The notes below the pieces were generated by a model. That model saw only the letters and a list, made by a program, of their open reading frames with translations. It was not told the DNA's origin and ran no database searches. This document shows positions 1 to 6,110 of a stretch of 12,567 bases of DNA, piece after piece (within the stretch, counting starts at the first letter, position 1; each line of letters opens with the position of its first letter). The stretch comes from CAZFXZ01 sp964523165 (GTDB taxonomy: Bacteria > Patescibacteriota > Patescibacteriia > JACRDY01): contig CAZFXZ010000020.1 in NCBI GenBank assembly GCA_964523165.1, forward strand, positions 1 to 12,567. Reading direction: 5' to 3'. A program made the position numbers and the translations under genes.

Positions 1-1131
1 GGCAAAAATCGCTCCGGTATTTAAAGACTTTTCCAAAACTTCAATCATGGTTTGTTGGCCATGAGCCAACAAATCAGAGTTGCGAATGGTAAAGGTATCA
101 ACTTTGACTTCCCCGCTATCAACATAGGTTGTTTCGGGCGTAATTTTGTTTTGATCAATCGCCATAGCCATGGTCAAAGCTTTAAAGACCGAGCCCGGCT
201 CATAAGCGCCAAAAATTGCCGGGTTGACATAAGCCGAAATGTCTGTGACATTTTTATAATCATTGGGGTCAAAGTCGGGCTGACCACACATGGCCAAGAC
301 CGCGCCGGTTTGCGGTTGTAAAATTATGATCGTACCGCCAATGGCGTCATATTTTTCTACGGCCTCATTGAGTTTTTGACAGGCCACGGTTTGTAAAGTG
401 TGATCAATGGTCAAGACTATACTCGAGCCATCGACCGACTCTTGATTTTTTTCCTGACCAATCCCCAACAATCCCCCACCCGCCCCCTTTTGACCAATGA
501 TCAAACCATCTTGTCCAGCCAAAACTTCATTAAAATAACCTTCGATGCCATATTGCCCCTTGGCTTGAGTGTCAGCCGTACTGACAAAGCCCAAAACGTG
601 ACTGCCCAAATTGGCGTCTGGGTAATAACGCAAATTTTCTGTTTGCCATTTAATACCCGGTAATTTGGCTTCGGCTAATTGAGCGATTTTTTCCGAGGTA
701 ACGCGATGGACTAACGGTTCAAATGGATCGTCAATTTTTGACAACTGTTCGACTAATCGGGCATTAACTTCGGCCGGCAAAGCTAAAATTTCGTTGAGTT
801 GATCAACAGTTTTTTGCGGATCGTCGACTAGAGCCGGCTGGCCGTAAACTAAATAAAAATCGCGATCCATAGCCACCGGGATCAAACGATTGGGATCGTC
901 GGGAGAAACTTTGGTGTCTTGGGTGTAAATTGTGCCCCGTCGAGCTTGTAATTGTCTTTGGACTTGATGTTGGTTTTGACCAAGTTGTTGATAATCGTCA
1001 TGATGGACAACTTGCAAAAAAAATAGTTTGCCGATGATAATCAAGCCAAAAATCAAAAAAAACCACCACAGCGCCGTGATACGCCAACCATGACTGGAAT
1101 AATGAATATTTTTGACTTGGACGTGCTTCAC
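1..1131 (-). CDS. Class B penicillin-binding protein (FtsI/PBP2-type transpeptidase), C-terminus beyond window
   Basis: Peptidoglycan D,D-transpeptidase that cross-links peptides outside the membrane. 377 codons lie in the window; the gene leaves at base 1. A basic/polar N-terminus is followed by one membrane segment (about residues 18-42), a periplasmic dimerisation region with an RRGTI motif, and the transpeptidase domain with SVFK (Ser314 nucleophile, Lys317) and SLN (369-371). The third motif (KTG) lies off the window. The GTG at 1131 is the only sensible start: an in-frame TAG (1137-1135, the stop of the lipoprotein gene) lies just upstream, the membrane segment begins at residue 18, and the next ATG would lose it. 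No Shine-Dalgarno is visible, and the gene begins 3 nt after the lipoprotein stop, suggesting translational coupling. Whether it is the septal (FtsI) or elongation (PBP2) type cannot be settled here. Confidence 0.93.
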   Translation of the reverse strand, partial: MKHVQVKNIHYSSHGWRITALWWFFLIFGLIIIGKLFFLQVVHHDDYQQLGQNQHQVQRQLQARRGTIYTQDTKVSPDDPNRLIPVAMDRDFYLVYGQPALVDDPQKTVDQLNEILALPAEVNARLVEQLSKIDDPFEPLVHRVTSEKIAQLAEAKLPGIKWQTENLRYYPDANLGSHVLGFVSTADTQAKGQYGIEGYFNEVLAGQDGLIIGQKGAGGGLLGIGQEKNQESVDGSSIVLTIDHTLQTVACQKLNEAVEKYDAIGGTIIILQPQTGAVLAMCGQPDFDPNDYKNVTDISAYVNPAIFGAYEPGSVFKALTMAMAIDQNKITPETTYVDSGEVKVDTFTIRNSDLLAHGQQTMIEVLEKSLNTGAIFA

Positions 1132-1134
1132 AGT

Positions 1135-2028
1135 CTAAGGTTTGCTCGGAGTTAAACCCAAGAGGGTCTGAGGGTCAAAAATTTTGGCCGTGGCGGGGGC
1201 TTTGAGATCAACAGTTTGGTTAAAATCAAAAAGCTTTAAGCTCACCGTGGCTGTCACGTCGGCCGGATTACTCAACGGCCAAGATTTTAAGATGATTTGT
1301 CGCGGCAAGCTGTCTTCTTGACCAAGCCACAATTCTACGCCACCAGCTTTATTGAGGTCTTGCAAAAATTTATCCAGACTTTTTAACTCTGATGAACTAA
1401 TATCCCGACCTTGATTTTTGGCTGAAGCTTTGGCCGCGGCCACAAATTTTTGGATATCGACAGTGACTCGAAATTTTTCAACTTTAGTTTGATCGATAAA
1501 ATCTTTACCCAAATCTTCTTCGACGACCAAAAATTGTTGGCCGGTAAACCACGGCGCCAAAGTCGATTGATCAACGGCCGCCGTCGACGAGACCAAATCT
1601 CTGGCTGTATCGGCTGTGGGTAATTGATACCAATCAGTGGTTAATTTGAAATAAGACAGCAAACCAGTCTTGGGCAAATTGTTAAATTTGAAGTAGGTTT
1701 TTTGGTCGGTCGACAACAGTTTGCCACTGAGGGAAAAATTTTTACCCTCTTGGGTGGTCTGATAACTAAAATCACTACTTAGGCCGGCGGACTGATCGTC
1801 GCGAGCTATTTGACCTTGGCCGGTCAAAGCCAATTCAACGGTAGTGGTCTTGTCTTGATTGACGGCTAAAATATTTAGATCAAAAGCCAAAGTTTTGACT
1901 TCTGACAACGCTCCAGCCATCGAATTCAAAAGCTGGGGTTGGGTTGTGGATTTTTTGCCCCAACTACAACCACTCAACAACAAAACCGCCAGTATCGCAA
2001 CAACGGCGAGACGATAGTTTTTGACCAT
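1135..2028 (-). CDS. Predicted lipoprotein, function unknown
   Basis: A 297-residue exported protein. The N-terminus has a short basic start (MVKNYR), a hydrophobic stretch and a lipobox LLSGC with Cys21 as the predicted lipidated residue, so it is probably membrane-anchored on the outer face. The rest is soluble and polar, with alternating beta-like stretches and one Lys/Ala/Ser-rich helical segment near residues 195-225. The overall look (lipobox then a single beta-rich domain) recalls LppX/LolA-like lipoproteins, but this is a weak impression and I do not recognise the family. It lies 6 nt downstream of the small membrane-protein gene and 3 nt upstream of the penicillin-binding protein, so it probably belongs to an envelope operon starting at pilT. 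The ATG at 2028 is chosen because it places the signal peptide correctly. Confidence 0.85.
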   Translation of the reverse strand: MVKNYRLAVVAILAVLLLSGCSWGKKSTTQPQLLNSMAGALSEVKTLAFDLNILAVNQDKTTTVELALTGQGQIARDDQSAGLSSDFSYQTTQEGKNFSLSGKLLSTDQKTYFKFNNLPKTGLLSYFKLTTDWYQLPTADTARDLVSSTAAVDQSTLAPWFTGQQFLVVEEDLGKDFIDQTKVEKFRVTVDIQKFVAAAKASAKNQGRDISSSELKSLDKFLQDLNKAGGVELWLGQEDSLPRQIILKSWPLSNPADVTATVSLKLFDFNQTVDLKAPATAKIFDPQTLLGLTPSKP

Positions 2029-2034
2029 ATTTTT

Positions 2035-2397
2035 TTAAATTAGATTGGCCCAATAAATACCAATGACAACCATGATAATGACCAGCAAAAGAGCCAGGGT
2101 GATCAGAGTCGTAGCGATGGCTAAACGATATCTTTTGTGCTCCAAGATCAAAAAAATCGGATAACCAAAAACTACCAAGCCCGATACGGCCACGGAAATG
2201 ACAAATAGCGTCAGCATCAAAAAGCCGGCGATAAATTCGGGTATGACTGGTCCCTGACCTTTTTCCACCCAATCGCCAAAACTGCTCATAAACTTTACCA
2301 CCAACCCAACGTAAGCCGCTTGGATGACCGCACTAGACACCGCCGCTTTGACGGCTGTTAATTTATTGACCGGTTTTTGAAAAAGTCTTAACCACAT
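2035..2397 (-). CDS. Small integral membrane protein, function unknown
   Basis: A 120-residue protein with a short amphipathic N-terminus and three predicted membrane helices, at about residues 17-38, 57-85 and 93-117. The loop between the first two (SFGDWVEKGQGP) is polar, and a basic EHKRYR loop separates the last two. No catalytic motif is evident and I do not recognise the family. It sits 8 nt downstream of pilT and 6 nt upstream of the lipoprotein gene, both on the same strand, so a shared transcript is likely. A role in pilus or envelope assembly is possible by location only. The ATG at 2397 gives a plausible first helix and there is no Shine-Dalgarno to help choose. Confidence 0.8.
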   Translation of the reverse strand: MWLRLFQKPVNKLTAVKAAVSSAVIQAAYVGLVVKFMSSFGDWVEKGQGPVIPEFIAGFLMLTLFVISVAVSGLVVFGYPIFLILEHKRYRLAIATTLITLALLLVIIMVVIGIYWANLI

Positions 2398-2405
2398 ATA
2401 TTAAT

Positions 2406-3458
2406 TTAATAATAAGTTAAAGAAGTGCCGCCAGCTCGACTGCGATTTTTGAAAGTTTGTTCGTCGATCAAGCCGGCTTTATGTAAATTACGCAAAGCCG
2501 TGGCCATCGTGATCATGCCCTGACTCTTACTGGTCTGGATAACAGACGGTATTTGTTCGGTCTTGTTTTGACGGATCAAGTTAGCCACAGCTGAATTAAC
2601 AACCATGATTTCTCGAGCCGCGACTTGACGACCATCAACCGTTGGCACCAATTGCTGGGTGATGACCGCTTTGAGCGTACTGGCTAATTGCGTCAAAATT
2701 TGTCGCTGACGATGAGTGTCAAAGCTGTCGACGATCCGTTCAATGGTTTCCGCCGCCGAATTGGTGTGTAAGGTTGAAAAAACCAAGTGCCCAGTTTCGG
2801 CGGCCGTCAAAGCGGCGGCGATTGTTTCTGGATCGCGCATTTCACCAATCAAGATCACATTGGGATCTTGGCGTAAAACATATTTCAAACCGGCATGAAA
2901 AGAGTGGGTATCGCGCCCAACTTCCCGTTGTTCGATAATACTCTTTTTGTCCCGCGGATAAATATATTCGATCGGGTCTTCAAGTGTGATAATATGAGCG
3001 GCCCGCTCTTGGTTGATGATATTGATCATGCTGGCCAAGGTCGTGGATTTACCGCTGCCGGTTGGTCCGGTCAACAAGACCAAACCTTGATGAAGATGAG
3101 TCAGATCATAAATCGCTTCTTCCAAACCAATGTCGGCGGCGCTGGGAATTTCTTTGGGTACCAGACGAGCGGCTAGACCAAACTGATCCAATTGGCGATG
3201 GAGGTTGATACGAAAACGCGTGCCGTCATATTCATAAGCCAAATCCAGCTCCAAAATTTCGGCAAATTCTTTTTTTTGTTCTTCGGTCAAAATACTGTCG
3301 ACGGCCGCCGCCAGCTCGGTGTTTTGTAAAATCTCTTCATGGCCGGCAATTTTTTTTAATTCACCAAAAACCCGGATAAACGGATATTCTCCGGCCACTA
3401 AATGCAAATCCGAAGCCCCGGCGGCGATGGCAGCGTCAAAAAATGTCGTGATGTTCAT
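2406..3458 (-). CDS. pilT: Type IV pilus retraction ATPase PilT
   Basis: Cytoplasmic hexameric ATPase of the secretion/pilus superfamily that powers depolymerisation of type IV pili (twitching, DNA uptake, attachment). It is 350 residues, the usual length for PilT. An N-terminal PAS-like domain (about 1-100, including the ASDLHL start) precedes the RecA-like core: Walker A GPTGSGKST (131-139), Asp box LEDPIEY (159-165), Walker B VILIGEMRD (201-209) and His box STLHTNSA (228-235). The C-terminus has the ALRNLHKAGLI segment that corresponds to the AIRNLIREGK-like region of retraction ATPases. The absence of an N-terminal N1 extension and of the zinc-binding cysteines of PilB argues against an assembly ATPase. 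It is the first gene of a minus-strand cluster with a membrane protein, a lipoprotein and a penicillin-binding protein. No pilin or PilB gene is in the window. Confidence 0.95.
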   Translation of the reverse strand: MNITTFFDAAIAAGASDLHLVAGEYPFIRVFGELKKIAGHEEILQNTELAAAVDSILTEEQKKEFAEILELDLAYEYDGTRFRINLHRQLDQFGLAARLVPKEIPSAADIGLEEAIYDLTHLHQGLVLLTGPTGSGKSTTLASMINIINQERAAHIITLEDPIEYIYPRDKKSIIEQREVGRDTHSFHAGLKYVLRQDPNVILIGEMRDPETIAAALTAAETGHLVFSTLHTNSAAETIERIVDSFDTHRQRQILTQLASTLKAVITQQLVPTVDGRQVAAREIMVVNSAVANLIRQNKTEQIPSVIQTSKSQGMITMATALRNLHKAGLIDEQTFKNRSRAGGTSLTYY

Positions 3459-3470
3459 ATTGGTAGGTAA

Positions 3471-3479
3471 ATTATACCA
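3471..3479 (-). promoter_or_regulatory. Extended -10 promoter for pilT
   Basis: On the minus strand the sequence reads TGGTATAAT, a perfect TATAAT with the TGN extension. No good -35 lies 16-18 nt upstream (TTATCT is the closest), which fits an extended -10 promoter. Only 12 nt separate the -10 box from the pilT ATG, so the transcript would have a leader of about 5-6 nt or be effectively leaderless. Confidence 0.6.
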
Positions 3480-3516
3480 TAAAACTAACTTAAAGATAAT
3501 AATATTATTTATCCCC

Positions 3517-3545
3517 TTGACAGGCCAGACTATTTATCCTATACT
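3517..3545 (+). promoter_or_regulatory. Sigma70-type promoter for secE-nusG-rplK-rplA
   Basis: A consensus -35 TTGACA (3517-3522) and a -10 TATACT (3540-3545) are separated by exactly 17 nt. Transcription should start near 3551-3553, giving a leader of about 46 nt before secE. This near-consensus promoter fits a highly expressed transcription/ribosomal-protein operon. It is divergent from the pilT promoter about 40 nt away. Confidence 0.8.
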
Positions 3546-3561
3546 CGAAACATCATTTACC

Positions 3562-3579
3562 ACTGCCCACCGGGGCAGT
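3562..3579 (+). other. Hairpin in the secE leader (possible attenuator)
   Basis: A perfect 7-bp inverted repeat, ACTGCCC (3562-3568) and GGGCAGT (3573-3579), with a 4-nt loop ACCG, followed by TTTT then AAAAA. It begins about 10 nt after the predicted transcription start and ends 18 nt before the secE ATG. It could be a weak intrinsic attenuator (the T tract is only four long) or an mRNA-stabilising 5' hairpin. No known ribosomal-protein leader was recognised in it. Confidence 0.5.
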
Positions 3580-3597
3580 TTTAAAAACCTTAAATAT

Positions 3598-3783
3598 ATG
3601 GCTAACCGCCTAGTGCAATATTTTCTCGATTCTAAAGCTGAACTCAAAAAAGTCAGCTGGCCGACTCGCAACGAGACCATCAAATACACAATTTTGGTGG
3701 TGGTTATCAGTTTGCTCGTAGCCGCCTTTTTGGGCTTACTCGACTATTTATTTACGATCGGCTTTGAGCTGCTCGTCGCCTAA
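3598..3783 (+). CDS. secE: Preprotein translocase subunit SecE
   Basis: The small essential clamp subunit of the SecYEG channel in the inner membrane. It is 61 residues, typical of the single-helix bacterial form. The conserved amphipathic segment ELKKVSWPTRNE (15-26) precedes one membrane helix (about 30-55). The start at ATG 3598 is chosen because residues before it would be translated from the promoter and leader hairpin and have no SecE character; the frame is open upstream to 3319 only by chance. There is no Shine-Dalgarno; the region before the ATG is AT-rich. The secE-nusG-rplK-rplA order is the classic bacterial arrangement, with nusG 12 nt downstream. Confidence 0.95.
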   Translation: MANRLVQYFLDSKAELKKVSWPTRNETIKYTILVVVISLLVAAFLGLLDYLFTIGFELLVA

Positions 3784-3795
3784 CGCCTTAGTTTT

Positions 3796-4341
3796 ATGCC
3801 AAAACAAACATTGGACTTGGGTAAGCGCTGGTATGTCATCCACACTTACTCTGGCTACGAAGAAAACGTCGCCGAAAACTTGGGACAGCGTATTCGTTCC
3901 ATGGGCATGGAAGATCGGATTTTTTCGGTCATGATCCCAACCGAAAAAAAGATCAAAATTAAAAATGGCAAACGTAAAGTCGTGGTCGAAAAGATTTTCC
4001 CCGGCTATGTCATGGTCGAAATGATCGTGACAGACGACTCTTGGTACGTCGTGCGCAACACACCCAACGTCACCGGCTTTATCGGCTCGGGTACGATCCC
4101 GACACCCGTCTCACAAAAAGAAATCGATGCTCTCAAAAAACGTATGGGCGTTGAAGATCCGACCTACAAGATTGACGTGTCGGTCGGTCAACCAGTTTCG
4201 ATCGTTGATGGACCGTTTAAGGGCTTCGAAGGTAAAATTTCAGAAATTGACGAAACGCGTGGCAAGGTCAAAGCCTTGGTATCGATGTTTGGTCGCGAAA
4301 CCCCGGTCGAGCTTGACTTTTTGCAAGTAAAAAAGATATAG
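3796..4341 (+). CDS. nusG: Transcription termination/antitermination factor NusG
   Basis: Binds the RNA polymerase clamp and couples it to Rho or to the leading ribosome. It has 181 residues, the normal length. The NGN domain (about 11-105) begins with WYVIHTYSGYEENV and contains FPGYVMVEM and the WYVVRNTPNVTGFIG core. A short linker leads to the KOW domain (about 130-180), starting GQPVSIVDGPFKGFEGKI. The protein is complete with no insertion. It lies 12 nt after secE and 26 nt before rplK in the same operon. The ATG at 3796 puts the NGN domain nine residues downstream, and there is no Shine-Dalgarno. Identification is essentially certain from motifs and context. Confidence 0.97.
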   Translation: MPKQTLDLGKRWYVIHTYSGYEENVAENLGQRIRSMGMEDRIFSVMIPTEKKIKIKNGKRKVVVEKIFPGYVMVEMIVTDDSWYVVRNTPNVTGFIGSGTIPTPVSQKEIDALKKRMGVEDPTYKIDVSVGQPVSIVDGPFKGFEGKISEIDETRGKVKALVSMFGRETPVELDFLQVKKI

Positions 4342-4347
4342 TACCGC

Positions 4348-4357
4348 CCACTAAACA
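4348..4357 (+). repeat. Leader box CCACTAAACA before rplK
   Basis: Ten bases, CCACTAAACA, ending 10 nt before the rplK ATG. The identical ten bases occur 7 nt before the rplA ATG (4835-4844). Neither site has a Shine-Dalgarno, so the shared box might serve translation initiation or be a remnant of duplication of the leader. Function is inferred. Confidence 0.4.
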
Positions 4358-4367
4358 TTATAAATAT

Positions 4368-4793
4368 ATGGCCTCAAAAGACGTTAAAGTAATCATCAAA
4401 CTACAAATTCAAGGTGGCGCCGCCACTCCCGCCCCGCCAGTCGGCCCGGCTTTGGGTCAACATGGCTTAAATATTGGTGAATTTTGCACCAAATTCAACG
4501 AAGCGACCAAGGACATGCGCGGCGATGTCGTGCCGGTCGAGATCACGGTTTTTGAAGATCGGACCTACACTTTCAAGCTTAAAACTCCGCCAGCCGCCGA
4601 ATTGTTAAAAAAAGCCGCCGGCGTGGCCAAGGGCTCAGGTAAACCATTGCAAGAAAAAATCGGCAAAGTCAGCAAAGATCAAATTCGAGCCATTGCCGAA
4701 CAAAAAATGCCCGACCTTAATGCTAATGACATCGAGTCAGCTATGAAGATTATTGAAGGCACGGCTCGCCAAATGGGTATCACTGTTGAATAA
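4368..4793 (+). CDS. rplK: 50S ribosomal protein L11
   Basis: Binds the GTPase-associated region of 23S rRNA together with L10. It has 141 residues, the standard length. The N-terminal domain (about 1-70) includes the linker-proximal PPVGPALGQHG (23-33) and NIGEFCTKFN, which binds release and elongation factors and thiopeptides. The C-terminal rRNA-binding domain contains KTPPAAELLKKAAG (72-85), the GSGKP loop and a C-terminal KIIEGTARQMGI. One oddity is the QIQGGAATPAPP stretch, where most bacteria have Q-I-P-A-G-K-A-N-P-S-P-P: the usual PAGKA is QGGAA here. It lies 26 nt after nusG, preceded by a CCACTAAACA box rather than a Shine-Dalgarno sequence. Confidence 0.97.
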   Translation: MASKDVKVIIKLQIQGGAATPAPPVGPALGQHGLNIGEFCTKFNEATKDMRGDVVPVEITVFEDRTYTFKLKTPPAAELLKKAAGVAKGSGKPLQEKIGKVSKDQIRAIAEQKMPDLNANDIESAMKIIEGTARQMGITVE

Positions 4794-4804
4794 ATCTAAT
4801 TAAC

Positions 4805-4838
4805 GTGGGAGTCTGTCCTAGACAGACGCTACAACCAC
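4805..4838 (+). promoter_or_regulatory. Candidate L1-binding mRNA element in the rplK-rplA spacer
   Basis: The transcript can fold with a lower stem GUGG (4805-4808) to CCAC (4835-4838), an unpaired GA on the 5' side (4809-4810), a perfect 7-bp upper stem GUCUGUC/GACAGAC (4811-4817/4821-4827) with loop CUA, and a 7-nt unpaired 3' strand GCUACAA (4828-4834). Two stems joined by an asymmetric loop, with GA on the short strand after GUGG, resemble the L1 site in 23S rRNA (5' strand GGUGGGAGCC) and archaeal L1 mRNA targets. The 3' stem overlaps the CCACTAAACA box 7 nt before the rplA ATG, so bound L1 could block rplA initiation. A competing lower pairing, GUGG with CUAC (4829-4832), is possible. 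No T-run follows, so it is not a terminator. Confidence 0.5.
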
Positions 4839-4844
4839 TAAACA
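4835..4844 (+). repeat. Leader box CCACTAAACA before rplA
   Basis: Second copy of the ten-base box, ending 7 nt before the rplA ATG. Its first four bases, CCAC, also form the 3' side of the proposed L1 element, so pairing would mask it. Confidence 0.4.
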
Positions 4845-4851
4845 ATATTTT

Positions 4852-5535
4852 ATGAAAAAGAACCCCAAGTATCAAAAACTGGTCCAAGCTTTGCAGGCCA
4901 AACCAATTTTTAGCGTGGCCGAAGCCGTGGAGTTGATCAAAAATAATAAAATCGAAAATTTTGACGCCGGCCTAGAATTGCATTTGCGTTTAGGCATCGA
5001 TCCCAAAAAGACCGATCAGCAAGTCAAGGGTTTAATTATCTTACCCCATGGTACTGGCAAGACCAAAAAAATCGCGGCTTTTGTCAGCGCTGAGCAAATG
5101 GCTGATGCCAAAGCGGCCGGAGCTGATATCGTCGGTGGTGAAGAATTGATCGAAGAAATCAAAAAAACGTCCAAAACCGACTTTGATCTAGCTGTGGCTA
5201 CTCCGCAAATCATGCCCAAACTAGCGGCTATTGCCAAAATCTTGGGTACGCGCGGTTTGATGCCTTCACCAAAAAACGAAACCGTCACGCCTAATATTAA
5301 AAAGGCTATCGAAGAATTAAAAAAGGGTAAAGTCGCTTTCAAAAACGATGACACCTGCAATATCCATCAATTAGTTGGCCGATCATCTTTTGAGGCGCAA
5401 CAGTTGGTAGAAAATATTAATGTCTTGTTGGAAGCCATCAAAAAAGCCAAACCAGCCGGGGCTAAAGGCGTTTATATAAAATCTGCTTCATTGTGCACGA
5501 CTATGGGTCCGAGCATCAAGATCGCCGTCGAATAA
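4852..5535 (+). CDS. rplA: 50S ribosomal protein L1
   Basis: Forms the mobile L1 stalk that moves E-site tRNA, and in many bacteria represses its own operon. It has 227 residues, normal length. The first domain contains the FDAGLELHLRLGIDPKK start and the VKGLIILPHGTGKTKKI strand-loop; the inserted second domain runs about 70-160 with DLAVATPQIM and the conserved GTRGLMPSPKNETVTP (132-147). The C-terminal return to domain one ends in TTMGPSIKI, the signature C-terminal strand. The MPSPKNETVTP variant (usually MPNPKxGTVT) is a form I associate with CPR sequences. It is the last gene before the gap, 58 nt after rplK. The ATG at 4852 is preceded by the box and the candidate L1 hairpin. Confidence 0.97.
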   Translation: MKKNPKYQKLVQALQAKPIFSVAEAVELIKNNKIENFDAGLELHLRLGIDPKKTDQQVKGLIILPHGTGKTKKIAAFVSAEQMADAKAAGADIVGGEELIEEIKKTSKTDFDLAVATPQIMPKLAAIAKILGTRGLMPSPKNETVTPNIKKAIEELKKGKVAFKNDDTCNIHQLVGRSSFEAQQLVENINVLLEAIKKAKPAGAKGVYIKSASLCTTMGPSIKIAVE

Positions 5536-5574
5536 ATTTCACCTAAAGAACCTCTTTCCGTCTTCTCGCCCGCT

Positions 5575-5674
5575 NNNNNNNNNNNNNNNNNNNNNNNNNN
5601 NNNNNNNNNNNNNNNNNNNNNNNNNNNNNNNNNNNNNNNNNNNNNNNNNNNNNNNNNNNNNNNNNNNNNNNNNN
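5575..5674. other. Scaffold gap of 100 Ns
   Basis: Exactly 100 unknown bases, the usual placeholder for a gap of unknown length. Sequence on the left (5536-5574) is non-coding, and on the right a long palindromic repeat begins at once, so the break is probably due to the repeat. The real gap could hide more repeat copies or a gene such as rplJ/rplL, which often follow rplA. Confidence 0.97.
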
Positions 5675-5764
5675 CGGAGTGGAGAGATCTATTGCATAAC
5701 AACAAATAGATTTCTCCACTCCTCTTCGACTCACTTCGTTCGCTCAGAGTCGGTCGAAATGACA
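5675..5764. repeat. Palindromic intergenic repeat (two adjacent hairpins)
   Basis: The first hairpin pairs 5676-5693 with 5705-5722: GGAGTGGAGAGATCTATT against its near-perfect complement, 18 positions with a single G-T wobble and a short loop (GCATAACAACA). The second, 5725-5758, has arms CGACTC (5727-5732) and GAGTCG (5747-5752), with TTCGAC and GTCGAA also complementary. The unit ends in GGTCGAAATGACA. Read in reverse the second part encodes LSERSESKR, a string familiar from spurious proteins translated from such repeats. It is probably a non-autonomous REP- or MITE-like element. The left end may be lost in the gap. Confidence 0.75.
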
Positions 5765-5785
5765 ATGGTGTTGTAAATAGTTCTA

Positions 5786-5809
5786 AATAACCGCCTTTTG
5801 GCGGTTATT
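5786..5809. terminator. Bidirectional intrinsic terminator between convergent operons
   Basis: A perfect 10-bp stem AATAACCGCC / GGCGGTTATT with a TTTT loop. It lies between the convergent rplA and SUF operons, and its right arm overlaps the first two bases of the stop codon (5808-5810) of the ferredoxin gene. The AATAA/TTATT arms give partial U-rich tails in both directions, although no long T-run follows. It plausibly stops both transcripts. Confidence 0.7.
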
Positions 5810-6110
5810 ATAATTCCAACAATTTATCGATATCAATGTCTGAGGTTTCAAAAACTTTATCCGTCCCTTCGTTGTTTTTTATTTTAGTCATGATCGTGGC
5901 TGGATCGGCCCGATGAATAATTTTTTTGTCATCCACTGTGACATTGCGAGCCAACTCACAATAGCTCGTACAACTACCATAATCCAAATCGTAGTCATCG
6001 TTTTTTTGGCCGGCCCGTAAGCCGGTTGCTTCTTCGATAGCCTCCATGATAATTTCACTGTTGTGGCAACTGCAAGTCCGACCATTACAAACTCGGATTT
6101 TTTTGTTCAT
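5808..6110 (-). CDS. Thioredoxin-like [2Fe-2S] ferredoxin
   Basis: A 100-residue soluble protein. Five cysteines fit the NuoE/thioredoxin-like ferredoxin pattern: C8-x4-C13 in RVCNGRTCSC and C47-x3-C51 in YGSCTSYC, about 33 residues apart, with an extra C15. The IxVDDKKI strand after the last pair also matches the fold. These four residues would hold one [2Fe-2S] cluster. It is the last gene of the SUF operon and probably acts as an electron donor or client of cluster assembly; this is inferred from location. Start: ATG 6110 overlaps the TGA of the MIP18-like gene in an ATGA junction, so I reject the longer frame opening at 6149. It could be a stand-alone NuoE-like protein, but no NADH dehydrogenase genes are nearby. 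Confidence 0.88.
   Translation of the reverse strand: MNKKIRVCNGRTCSCHNSEIIMEAIEEATGLRAGQKNDDYDLDYGSCTSYCELARNVTVDDKKIIHRADPATIMTKIKNNEGTDKVFETSDIDIDKLLEL

Noticed and set aside
52..663. Plus-strand frames at the left edge
   Set aside because: They are antisense to the penicillin-binding protein, which has catalytic motifs over the same bases.
3319..3597. Longer N-terminus for secE
   Set aside because: The extension is antisense to pilT and covers the promoter and leader hairpin; SecE homology begins at ATG 3598.
4811..4827. Terminator between rplK and rplA
   Set aside because: The hairpin is not followed by a T-run and lies inside a classic co-transcribed pair.
5472..5765. Reverse-strand frames across the gap (LSERSESKR and neighbours)
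   Set aside because: They run through the Ns and are translated from the palindromic repeat and the antisense of rplA.
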